A stretch of DNA of 14,626 bases from Pseudomonadota bacterium (GTDB lineage: Bacteria > Desulfobacterota > Desulfobacteria > Desulfobacterales > Desulfobacteraceae): positions 1-14,626 of the forward strand of contig JAHJDU010000443.1 of the NCBI GenBank assembly GCA_018812385.1, in the 5' to 3' direction. How positions within the stretch are numbered: position 1 is the first letter of the stretch; each line of letters opens with the position of its first letter. The position numbers were made by a program, and so were the translations under genes. Positions 7,584-13,870 of the stretch are shown here, in pieces. The notes beneath the pieces are model-generated. The model was not told the origin of the DNA, did no database searches, and saw only the letters and a program-made list of their open reading frames with translations.

Positions 7584-8894
7584 TTATTTCATCAGAGAGT
7601 TTAAGCCCTCTTCCATGATGGCAAGGCCTCTTTCAAGTTCATCTTCCTTGATGGTCAGGGGCATAAGGGTTCGGATCACATTGCCGTAATTGCCGCAGGA
7701 AAGAAGCACCAGACCTTTTTCATAACAGAATTTCACAAGGGCCTTGGCTTCATCTGCGGCCGGTATCTTGGTCTCCCGGTCTTTAACCAGTTCCAATGCC
7801 AGCATGGGTCCTTTTCCTCGAACCTCGCCGATGATTTCAAACTGGCCCTGCCAGACGTCAAATTTTTCTTTCAAGGTCTTGCCCAGAGCAACTGATTTTT
7901 GAAGCAGGTTTTCTTGTTCAAATACTTCCAGGACAGCCAAAGCAGCGGCACAACAGACAGGATTCCCGCCATAGGTTCCTCCCAAACCACCCACATGGAC
8001 TGAGTTCATCAATTCTTCTTTGCCCACTACTGCACTCAGGGGCATGCCGCCAGCAAGGCTTTTGGCCAAAGTCGTCAGGTCTGGAGTAACATTCCAGTGT
8101 TCCATGGCCAGCATGGTCCCTGTACGACCTATGCCACTCTGGATTTCATCTGCAATAAATACGATCCCGTTACTCTTGCATATGCGGCTGAGTTTTTTGA
8201 AGTATTCAGGAGGTGGTGTGATAAATCCACCCTCTCCGCTTATGGGCTCAGCAATCAACGCTGCCGTTTCTTCTGCGGCTACATGGCCGATAAAAAAATC
8301 TTCAAGGTAATCGGCACAGGCAGTATTGCAATCCGGGTATTTAAGACCGAAAGAGCATCGATAACAATATGCAGCAGGGATGCTGTGCACATCGGACATA
8401 AGCGGCCCGAAACCATATTTATAGGGTTTGACCTTGCTGGTTAAGGTCATGGCCATGAATGTCCTGCCATGAAAACCGTTTTCAAGGGCAATAACTCCTT
8501 TTCTTTTGGTGTGATATCGGGCAATCTTTATGGCATTTTCAACCGCTTCAGCCCCTGAATTCGCAAACATGGCCATTTTCCCAAAGGACCCTGGCACAAG
8601 GTCACAAAGTTTTTTCGCAAGTTCCAGATAAGGTTCATACATTACGATGTGAAAACAGGTATGGGTAAATTTTTCAGCTTGCTCCTTAATTGCAGCCACA
8701 ACTTTAGGATGACTGTGGCCCACATTCATGACTCCGATGCCGCCTGCAAAATCAATCAGCTCCCTTCCTTCAACATCATAGATGGTGGCCCCTGATGCAT
8801 TTTTTACAAAAAACGGCGTGACATTGAAAGGACCCTGGGGCACATATGAAGTTCTAAGATCGTGTAATTGTTCTTCCTTAGTTAATTTTGTCAT
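7584..8894 (-). CDS. gabT: Class III pyridoxal-phosphate aminotransferase (4-aminobutyrate aminotransferase-like)
   Basis: A 436-residue cytoplasmic aminotransferase of the omega-amino-acid class. It would transfer an amino group, typically from 4-aminobutyrate or a related omega-amino acid, to 2-oxoglutarate and leave a semialdehyde. PLP-binding features are NSGAEAVENAIKIAR (112-126), FHGRT (141-145), the aspartate pair region ADEIQSGIGRTG (248-259; D249) and the Schiff-base lysine K278 in TLAKSLAGG. GGTYGGNPV (305-313) completes the fold. A cysteine group CYRC/C/C (C177, C180, C189, C193) marks a GabT subgroup and may hold a metal. It is first in the operon, with AGGAGG 4 nt before the ATG and a sigma-54 promoter just upstream. 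Beta-alanine, 5-aminovalerate or beta-aminoisobutyrate are alternative substrates; BCAA transaminases belong to another fold class. Confidence 0.9.
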   Translation of the reverse strand: MTKLTKEEQLHDLRTSYVPQGPFNVTPFFVKNASGATIYDVEGRELIDFAGGIGVMNVGHSHPKVVAAIKEQAEKFTHTCFHIVMYEPYLELAKKLCDLVPGSFGKMAMFANSGAEAVENAIKIARYHTKRKGVIALENGFHGRTFMAMTLTSKVKPYKYGFGPLMSDVHSIPAAYCYRCSFGLKYPDCNTACADYLEDFFIGHVAAEETAALIAEPISGEGGFITPPPEYFKKLSRICKSNGIVFIADEIQSGIGRTGTMLAMEHWNVTPDLTTLAKSLAGGMPLSAVVGKEELMNSVHVGGLGGTYGGNPVCCAAALAVLEVFEQENLLQKSVALGKTLKEKFDVWQGQFEIIGEVRGKGPMLALELVKDRETKIPAADEAKALVKFCYEKGLVLLSCGNYGNVIRTLMPLTIKEDELERGLAIMEEGLNSLMK

Positions 8895-8930
8895 AACACC
8901 TCCTATAAATAAAACGATACCATAGACAAT

Positions 8931-8946
8931 AGCAAAGGATGTGCCA
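8931..8946 (-). promoter_or_regulatory. Sigma-54 (RpoN) -24/-12 promoter of the gabT-liv-aor operon
   Basis: Read on the minus strand the site is TGGCAC-ATCCT-TTGCT, a full match to the sigma-54 consensus TGGCACRNNNNTTGCW. The GC of the -12 box is at 8932-8933, which predicts transcription starting near 8920, about 26 nt before the gabT ATG with its AGGAGG. It sits next to a gene for a sigma-54 activator. Confidence 0.9.
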
Positions 8947-9033
8947 CACCGGTAGAGATTAAGGGATTTGCCCTATAATAGGCTGTTTTTGGGGTCTTTA
9001 TAATGGCTGGGAATAGGGGATTGCAAAGAAAGG

Positions 9034-9085
9034 ATGTCAACCCTGAAAGTCAACCAAAGTTGACATTGTCTTCCCTGGTTGACAT
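9034..9085. promoter_or_regulatory. Candidate upstream activating sequence: four GTCAAC half-sites
   Basis: An outer perfect 9-bp inverted repeat, ATGTCAACC (9034-9042) and GGTTGACAT (9077-9085), encloses an inner palindrome GTCAAC-CAAA-GTTGAC (9049-9064). Thus two half-sites point each way. They lie roughly 115-165 bp upstream of the predicted sigma-54 start, the normal distance for an enhancer bound by an NtrC-class dimer. The adjacent regulator (9113-10528) is the obvious candidate to bind here. Confidence 0.7.
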
Positions 9086-9112
9086 GGAGGTATATTGATA
9101 GGGTCGATGGGT

Positions 9113-10528
9113 CTATTTTTTTTGTTTTTTCAATCTTTTGTTCAAGGCCTGTTTGGAGATCCCCAAAGTTTTTGCCGCTTTACTCTGGTTCTGACGGGCG
9201 GTTTTTAATGACTGAACAATCGCATATTCTGTCAATTCTGCAAGAGTGGGGAAATACCCGAAAATATTTTCTAGAGAGATAGCATCCTTTTGCAAAATAT
9301 CCGGATTCACATTTATTTGTTCATGGTCAAGACGTTCCATAATGGTATGTTCTGAAAGTTCATTTGTATTACACTGGGCGACTGCATCGAAGATATAGGT
9401 TTTCAGTTCCCTGACATTTCCGGGAAAGACTAACCTTGAAAGAATATCAAAAATATTTTGACTGATGGTACAAATTTTCTTTCCCATACTCCTAGCTGCC
9501 TGTTCTGTTAAATATTCCACCAGTAATGGGATATCGTCTTTTCTTTCCCGCAGGGGGGGGATCTGAATCAGATGGGTGGATAATCTATAATAAAGATCAA
9601 TGCGGAATTCATCTCCCCGTCCAGAGAGCTTGTTCAATTTCATATTGGTGGCAGTAATAATTCTGGCCTTGCATTTTTGGGGGTGGTCATCACCTAGTGG
9701 GTAATAAATGCCTTCCTGAATCAGTCGGAGCAGTTTGATCTGGGATGTTTTGTTCAAATCGCCGATTTCGTCCAAAAAAATAGTTCCCTGACCTGCTTTT
9801 TCAATGAACCCGGATCGGTTATTATCCGCACCCGTATAAGCCCCTTTTTTATGACCAAACAGGGTATCGGAAAAAAGCGTGTCATCCAGGCCTGATACGG
9901 CGACAGCTATAAATTCGCCCGAAGCCAAGCTTGCATCATGAATAGCCCTGGCAAACAATTCCTTTCCTGATCCTGTCTCTCCAAGAATCAGGACTGGTTG
10001 GCCACTTGTGGCAATTGATTCAATATAATGGAAAAGGCTTTTCATGACAGGGTCTATCGTAATAATTTTCGAAAAATATTCCGGTGTGTTCAGGTTTTTG
10101 GCAAAAGAAAGGCCTTTCAAGGTCATGACTTCATTTCGGAGAGCACATATTTCCAAGGCATTTCTAAGGGCCGATCCGAATGTATTCATGTTAATGGGCT
10201 TAACCAGGTAATCATGGGCGCCGAGTTTCAAGCATTCAACAGCCATCTCAATATCTGAATTGGCTGTGCAGATAATCACAGGGATATGGGGATATTTCTC
10301 CCTTACTTCTTTAAGGACTTGTTTGCCGGATTTATGGGGCATATTCAAATCAAGGAACAGAACGCTTGTATTAAATTTTTTCATGATGGGCACAAGCTTT
10401 CTGCTGTCGATTACCGTGGTGATATGTTTGACGCCCATGGATTGAAGTAAAAAACTATAGGCATCCAGTTCGGATTGTTCATCATCCATAAGGATGATAT
10501 TTGTTTCCACATTGGAAAAGTTAAGCAT
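9113..10528 (-). CDS. Sigma-54-dependent response regulator, NtrC/AtoC class
   Basis: A 471-residue, three-domain activator. The receiver domain (about 10-125) has the acidic pair D15/D16, phosphoacceptor D60 in FLDLNMP and K110 in YLVKP. The AAA+ domain (about 152-375) has Walker A GETGSGKE (183-190), Walker B TIFLDEIGD (249-257), the sigma-54 contact loop as GAYTGA (229-234) instead of GAFTGA, and arginine-rich RIDLYYRL. The Fis-type helix-turn-helix is near the C-terminus (SKAAKTLGISKQALNKRLKK). Its ATG overlaps the kinase stop by 8 bp, so the two are a cognate pair. Phosphorylated, it should bind enhancers and open sigma-54 promoters. The gene ends about 165 bp before the consensus sigma-54 promoter of the gabT operon, making that operon the likely target. 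Confidence 0.95.
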   Translation of the reverse strand: MLNFSNVETNIILMDDEQSELDAYSFLLQSMGVKHITTVIDSRKLVPIMKKFNTSVLFLDLNMPHKSGKQVLKEVREKYPHIPVIICTANSDIEMAVECLKLGAHDYLVKPINMNTFGSALRNALEICALRNEVMTLKGLSFAKNLNTPEYFSKIITIDPVMKSLFHYIESIATSGQPVLILGETGSGKELFARAIHDASLASGEFIAVAVSGLDDTLFSDTLFGHKKGAYTGADNNRSGFIEKAGQGTIFLDEIGDLNKTSQIKLLRLIQEGIYYPLGDDHPQKCKARIITATNMKLNKLSGRGDEFRIDLYYRLSTHLIQIPPLRERKDDIPLLVEYLTEQAARSMGKKICTISQNIFDILSRLVFPGNVRELKTYIFDAVAQCNTNELSEHTIMERLDHEQINVNPDILQKDAISLENIFGYFPTLAELTEYAIVQSLKTARQNQSKAAKTLGISKQALNKRLKKQKK

Positions 10529-12656
10529 GATCTTTCCTTTTCAAGTCTGACAAGGGCAATTTAATGATAAATTGAGTACCCGATGGCAGGTTTTCCACAA
10601 TGATTTGACCCTCCATTTCCTTTTCGACAATCATTTTTGCCATATAAAGTCCTATCCCGGTTCCTGTTGCAATACCTTTGGTTGTAAAATACGGTGTAAA
10701 AATTTTTGTCAGCAAATTGGTGGGAATGCCGCAACCAGTGTCTTTGATACCTAAGACAACATGGTGATCTTCTGTTTTAACAGACAATTCAATCTTCCGG
10801 AGGATTTTTTTTCGTTGGGTCTTTTCCTGCTTTTCATTTATGGCATCTTTAGCATTGGATATAATATTAACCAGCACATGGACAAACTCATTCTTATAAC
10901 CGAATACAAGCAGCTCTTGTACATCGTGAGATTCATTGATCTGAAGGGTGATGCCATTTTGTTTTAATTGAGGTTTAATGAGTTTTACAGCGTTTTCAAT
11001 TGAATCATACACCTCAAAGGTTTGTTTAGTCTTGGATGGACGAAAGTATTGTCCGAAATCATTAATGGTCCTTGACATGAACTGTATCTGGAAGTCAGAC
11101 TCTTTGACCATTTTCTCTATGAATTTTTTTGAGATCATATTATTGTAAAAAGCAGAGGGCAGACTTGCAATATAAGTGGACAAAACATTCAGAGGCTGTC
11201 GCCATTGATGAGCAATGGCACTGAGCATTTCACCCATGGCTGCCATCTTCTGTGCCTGCCGAAGTTGATGCTCTACATTGGCCCTTTTTGAGATATCCCA
11301 GATGCTGTACAATGTCACCATCTCGCTATCAAGCCTAAGGGCCTTAAGCCCGACTTCCGTCGGGAATTCGGTTCCGTCAGATCGGTTGAATGCCCATTCA
11401 AAAATCTTTTGTTCTCCGGCAACAAGATTTTTAATGATTTGATCAAATTTTGCTTTACTTTCCCGACCGTCCTGTTGAATGGCAGGAGACAGGTCCAGCA
11501 TGGATTTCCCGACGATCTGGTCATGATCCAGACCAAACATATCCATGGTTTTTTCATTACATTCGATAAAGGAGAATTTTTTACTGAGCATAATAGCATT
11601 GGTGGACACATTGAAAAGGGTCTGATATCGTGTTTCAATTTCTTTCCTGAGGATAATCTCTCCTTTTAAATCTTTGTCTTTACCTGACATAAGCTGTTTA
11701 TGCTGTTTAACAATTGCTTCAAACCGATGCTTTGTTAAACTGATAATCAAGACACTGATGCCAATGACCAGCAGCAGCAATACAGCCAGTATCCCTAGGA
11801 TTTTGAACACCATTCCCATGGCAAAAAGCATGGCAATATTCTTGGCCAATGTATAGGCTTCTTTTTTCTGGACTGTGGTGCACAGAAACCAGCCCGTATT
11901 TGAAAGTCTTTGAAATGAGAGGATCTTTTCTTCCCCACGATAATTGTAATAATAAGTGCCTGAAGCAGTTGCTTTAAAATGATCAAGAACCCCTTTAAGG
12001 CTTTTATCAGATTCCTGGATTTTTGTAGTCATTAAAAGCTTTTGATCCGGGTGGACAAGGATAAGGCCCTGGCTGTCAATGATAAATGTATACCCGGAAT
12101 TACCGATTTTTGCATTCGCCACATTTTTTCCCAGGGCATCCAGGATAATATCAGAACTGATGACCCCAATGAACTGATGATTTACAACCAATGGTTTGAC
12201 AATGGCAATCACCATCTTTTCTGTTGTCATATCAAGATAAGGTGTTGTAAAGGTGATTTTATTCTCTTTTACAGCTTTTCTATACCAGGGACGTATCCTT
12301 GGGTCATACCCCTTGGGAGCTATCCAGTCAGCCCCGTCAATCATCGTTCCATCTTTTAAACCGATATACACATCAGAAAAATCCCCGGCTTTCATTGCCA
12401 TTTTCAAGATCAGCAAGGTTTCAAAATTATTGTCAATAGTAATCTCTTGAACAGTAATAGCGGTGGCTTCAAGGATATCCAGGTGTCGCGCAAGCCACAG
12501 CTCAACTGTTTTTGCAGTTTCGGCTGCAATACTATGCTGGTGACTCTCAACGGTTTTTTCTGTAATAATTTTAGTGCTGTTGTATGTAATACCTACCAGG
12601 ATCAGTATAATCACCAGCAATAAGGACATCAAAAAATAATTAATCTTAAGGTTCAT
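10521..12656 (-). CDS. Membrane sensor histidine kinase with dCache amino-acid-sensing domain and PAS
   Basis: A 711-residue kinase. Membrane segments at about 7-24 and 275-305 bracket a periplasmic dCache_1 domain. This domain carries the residues of the amino-acid-binding motif: Y117, R122, W124 and Y125 (in GYDPRIRPWYRKA), Y140 (TTPYLD) and D169 (ISSDIILD). A PAS domain (about 340-455) follows, then the H-box IAHQWRQPLN with H483, and an ATPase domain with N601 (NIISNAKDAI), DTGCGIP (639-645) and GTGIGL (665-670). Everything needed for autophosphorylation is present. The gene overlaps its response regulator. The start at 12656 is preceded only by a weak purine stretch, but it gives a normal N-terminal anchor. 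The ligand is probably an amino acid in the periplasm. Confidence 0.94.
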   Translation of the reverse strand: MNLKINYFLMSLLLVIILILVGITYNSTKIITEKTVESHQHSIAAETAKTVELWLARHLDILEATAITVQEITIDNNFETLLILKMAMKAGDFSDVYIGLKDGTMIDGADWIAPKGYDPRIRPWYRKAVKENKITFTTPYLDMTTEKMVIAIVKPLVVNHQFIGVISSDIILDALGKNVANAKIGNSGYTFIIDSQGLILVHPDQKLLMTTKIQESDKSLKGVLDHFKATASGTYYYNYRGEEKILSFQRLSNTGWFLCTTVQKKEAYTLAKNIAMLFAMGMVFKILGILAVLLLLVIGISVLIISLTKHRFEAIVKQHKQLMSGKDKDLKGEIILRKEIETRYQTLFNVSTNAIMLSKKFSFIECNEKTMDMFGLDHDQIVGKSMLDLSPAIQQDGRESKAKFDQIIKNLVAGEQKIFEWAFNRSDGTEFPTEVGLKALRLDSEMVTLYSIWDISKRANVEHQLRQAQKMAAMGEMLSAIAHQWRQPLNVLSTYIASLPSAFYNNMISKKFIEKMVKESDFQIQFMSRTINDFGQYFRPSKTKQTFEVYDSIENAVKLIKPQLKQNGITLQINESHDVQELLVFGYKNEFVHVLVNIISNAKDAINEKQEKTQRKKILRKIELSVKTEDHHVVLGIKDTGCGIPTNLLTKIFTPYFTTKGIATGTGIGLYMAKMIVEKEMEGQIIVENLPSGTQFIIKLPLSDLKRKDHA

Positions 12657-12897
12657 TATCTTTGTTTTATAAAATAAATATTCCTTAGAATCAAACTTTA
12701 ATTATTTGCTGCTTTTTTTATATGAAAGAAGTGCCCTATGAGTTTTGAATAGTAAGAAATAAATTAGCAGGTCTGCTTCTCTCAAAACTCAATACTAACA
12801 ACTTTCCTGTTTTGTTGTGCCAGCCAGGGTAGCGGGGGGATTTCAGGACAGCAAAACTGCTTGACAGAATTCAATTTTTTGTCTTATACAGTCGGTC
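12657..12897. promoter_or_regulatory. Divergent intergenic region with a 9-bp spaced inverted repeat
   Basis: This 241-bp AT-rich gap separates the kinase gene (leftward) from the AEC transporter (rightward). It holds a perfect inverted repeat, GAGTTTTGA at 12740-12748 and TCAAAACTC at 12782-12790, separated by 33 bp, which could be an operator or a looped structure. The rightward promoter is listed separately. I see no convincing sigma-54 or sigma-70 promoter for the kinase, only AT-rich possibilities near 12670-12710. Confidence 0.4.
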
Positions 12898-12981
12898 ATG
12901 ATTCTCGACTCTTTTTTGATACTTCTTCCTCTGATTTTTCTGGCTTTGGGCGGGTATGTTTTATCCGAATTCTACTCCCTG
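12844..12981 (+). repeat. Direct repeat, right copy (belongs to the intact AEC gene)
   Basis: This is the partner of 288-425 in the same orientation, with 130 of 138 positions identical by eye. Here the repeat continues into a complete transporter gene, so this copy is likely to be the one in its original gene context. Confidence 0.9.
12861..12890 (+). promoter_or_regulatory. Sigma-70-type promoter directly abutting the AEC start codon
   Basis: TTGACA (12861-12866) and TATACA (12885-12890) are separated by 18 bp (or TTATAC by 17 bp). The expected start point, about 7 nt after the -10 box, falls at 12897, immediately before the ATG at 12898. No Shine-Dalgarno sequence precedes the ATG, so the transcript may be leaderless. 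Confidence 0.6.
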
Positions 12982-13782
12982 TCCGAGGACACCCTGATCC
13001 GGATTGTTACAGATTTTTTCATGCCTGCTTTAATATTTTATTCTCTTTATACCTCTGATATCAACCTGAGCAATACCCTGAAGCTTTTGGGCGCTGTCAG
13101 CATTGTCCTGGCTATTTTGTTTATTGCATCCTTTGTTTACTGCCGTTTGTTTAAATTGGATTTCAAATCCTTTGCACCGCCGATTCTCTTCATGAATTCA
13201 GGTTTTCTGGGGATCCCCCTGATGAAGCTCTGGGGGGGATTTGCAGCAATGAATTATATTGTGATATACGATCAGATCCAGACCTTTTATATCTTTACCA
13301 TTGGAATCGTCATTGTCACAGGCGGTTTTACCCTGGTGGGAGTCAGAGAGATGATAAAATCTCCGCTTCTGTGGGCCATTGTTGCCGGCTTTTTATTCAA
13401 ACATCTGGAGATTCCCGTATCAAAGAATCTGATAGAAACTCTTGGATATTGTGGCGCAGGAGCCCCTGCTCTGGCTACTTTTGCCCTTGGCTGCTCCTTG
13501 AGAAAGAGAAGGGTTGTTGCTGATATTCATCTGCTGTCCGGGTTGATATTCAGATTTGTTTTCGGGTTTCTTGCCGGATGGGCTGCAACAGCCCTTCTGA
13601 ATATCACGGGCATGGAACGAATAGTCATCCTGGTTGCCTCATCCCTGCCATCTGCTGTTTTTAGCGTTGTTCTGCCCTTAAGATATGGTATCGACGCAAG
13701 ATTTGCCGGAAGTCTGATCTTAATTTCCAGCATTTTAAGTATTTTTATCATTCCCCTTGTTTTCTATCTCAGCAGCCTGTAA
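12898..13782 (+). CDS. AEC-family (auxin efflux carrier-like) membrane transporter
   Basis: An integral membrane permease of 294 residues, a normal length for the bacterial AEC family (about 300), with roughly ten hydrophobic segments starting at residue 4. Family features are the N-terminal LLPLIFLALGGYVL, the NxGFxGxP motif as MNSGFLGIPLMKLWG (99-113), a central hydrophilic loop near 145-153, and SSLPSAVFSVVLPLRYGID (248-266) before the last two segments. Bacterial members move small carboxylates such as malate, malonate or related acids, or amino acids; direction and substrate cannot be read here. It could export the acid made by the AOR, or import a substrate for the hydrolase next door, but it is divergent from the operon and has its own sigma-70-type promoter. 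There is no visible ribosome-binding site. Confidence 0.9.
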   Translation: MILDSFLILLPLIFLALGGYVLSEFYSLSEDTLIRIVTDFFMPALIFYSLYTSDINLSNTLKLLGAVSIVLAILFIASFVYCRLFKLDFKSFAPPILFMNSGFLGIPLMKLWGGFAAMNYIVIYDQIQTFYIFTIGIVIVTGGFTLVGVREMIKSPLLWAIVAGFLFKHLEIPVSKNLIETLGYCGAGAPALATFALGCSLRKRRVVADIHLLSGLIFRFVFGFLAGWAATALLNITGMERIVILVASSLPSAVFSVVLPLRYGIDARFAGSLILISSILSIFIIPLVFYLSSL

Positions 13783-13832
13783 TTTTCTCTGCAGAAAAGG
13801 ATCAGGCTGGTTTTACGTTTAAAAAAACAGCC
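13783..13832. terminator. Candidate stem-loops between convergent genes
   Basis: Right after the AEC stop is TTTTCT-CTGC-AGAAAA (13783-13798). It is followed by GGCTG (13805-13809) pairing with CAGCC (13828-13832) around an A/T-rich loop in which TTTT and AAAA runs can extend the stem. The site is where a bidirectional terminator would be expected between the AEC gene and the oppositely directed hydrolase gene. Neither stem is followed by a clean T-tract, so confidence is low. Confidence 0.3.
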
Positions 13833-13870
13833 GGGAAATGAAACCAGGGGGTGATGTTAATATGGTATTC

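Noticed and set aside
8972..8982. Small palindrome CCTAT-A-ATAGG between the sigma-54 promoter and the enhancer cluster.
   Set aside because: It is short and AT-rich, with no second copy and no plausible -35 partner; chance is a sufficient explanation.
12861..13058. 65-codon plus-strand ORF overlapping the AEC gene start.
   Set aside because: It begins at the TTG of the -35 box and runs out of frame with the clearly conserved AEC coding sequence.
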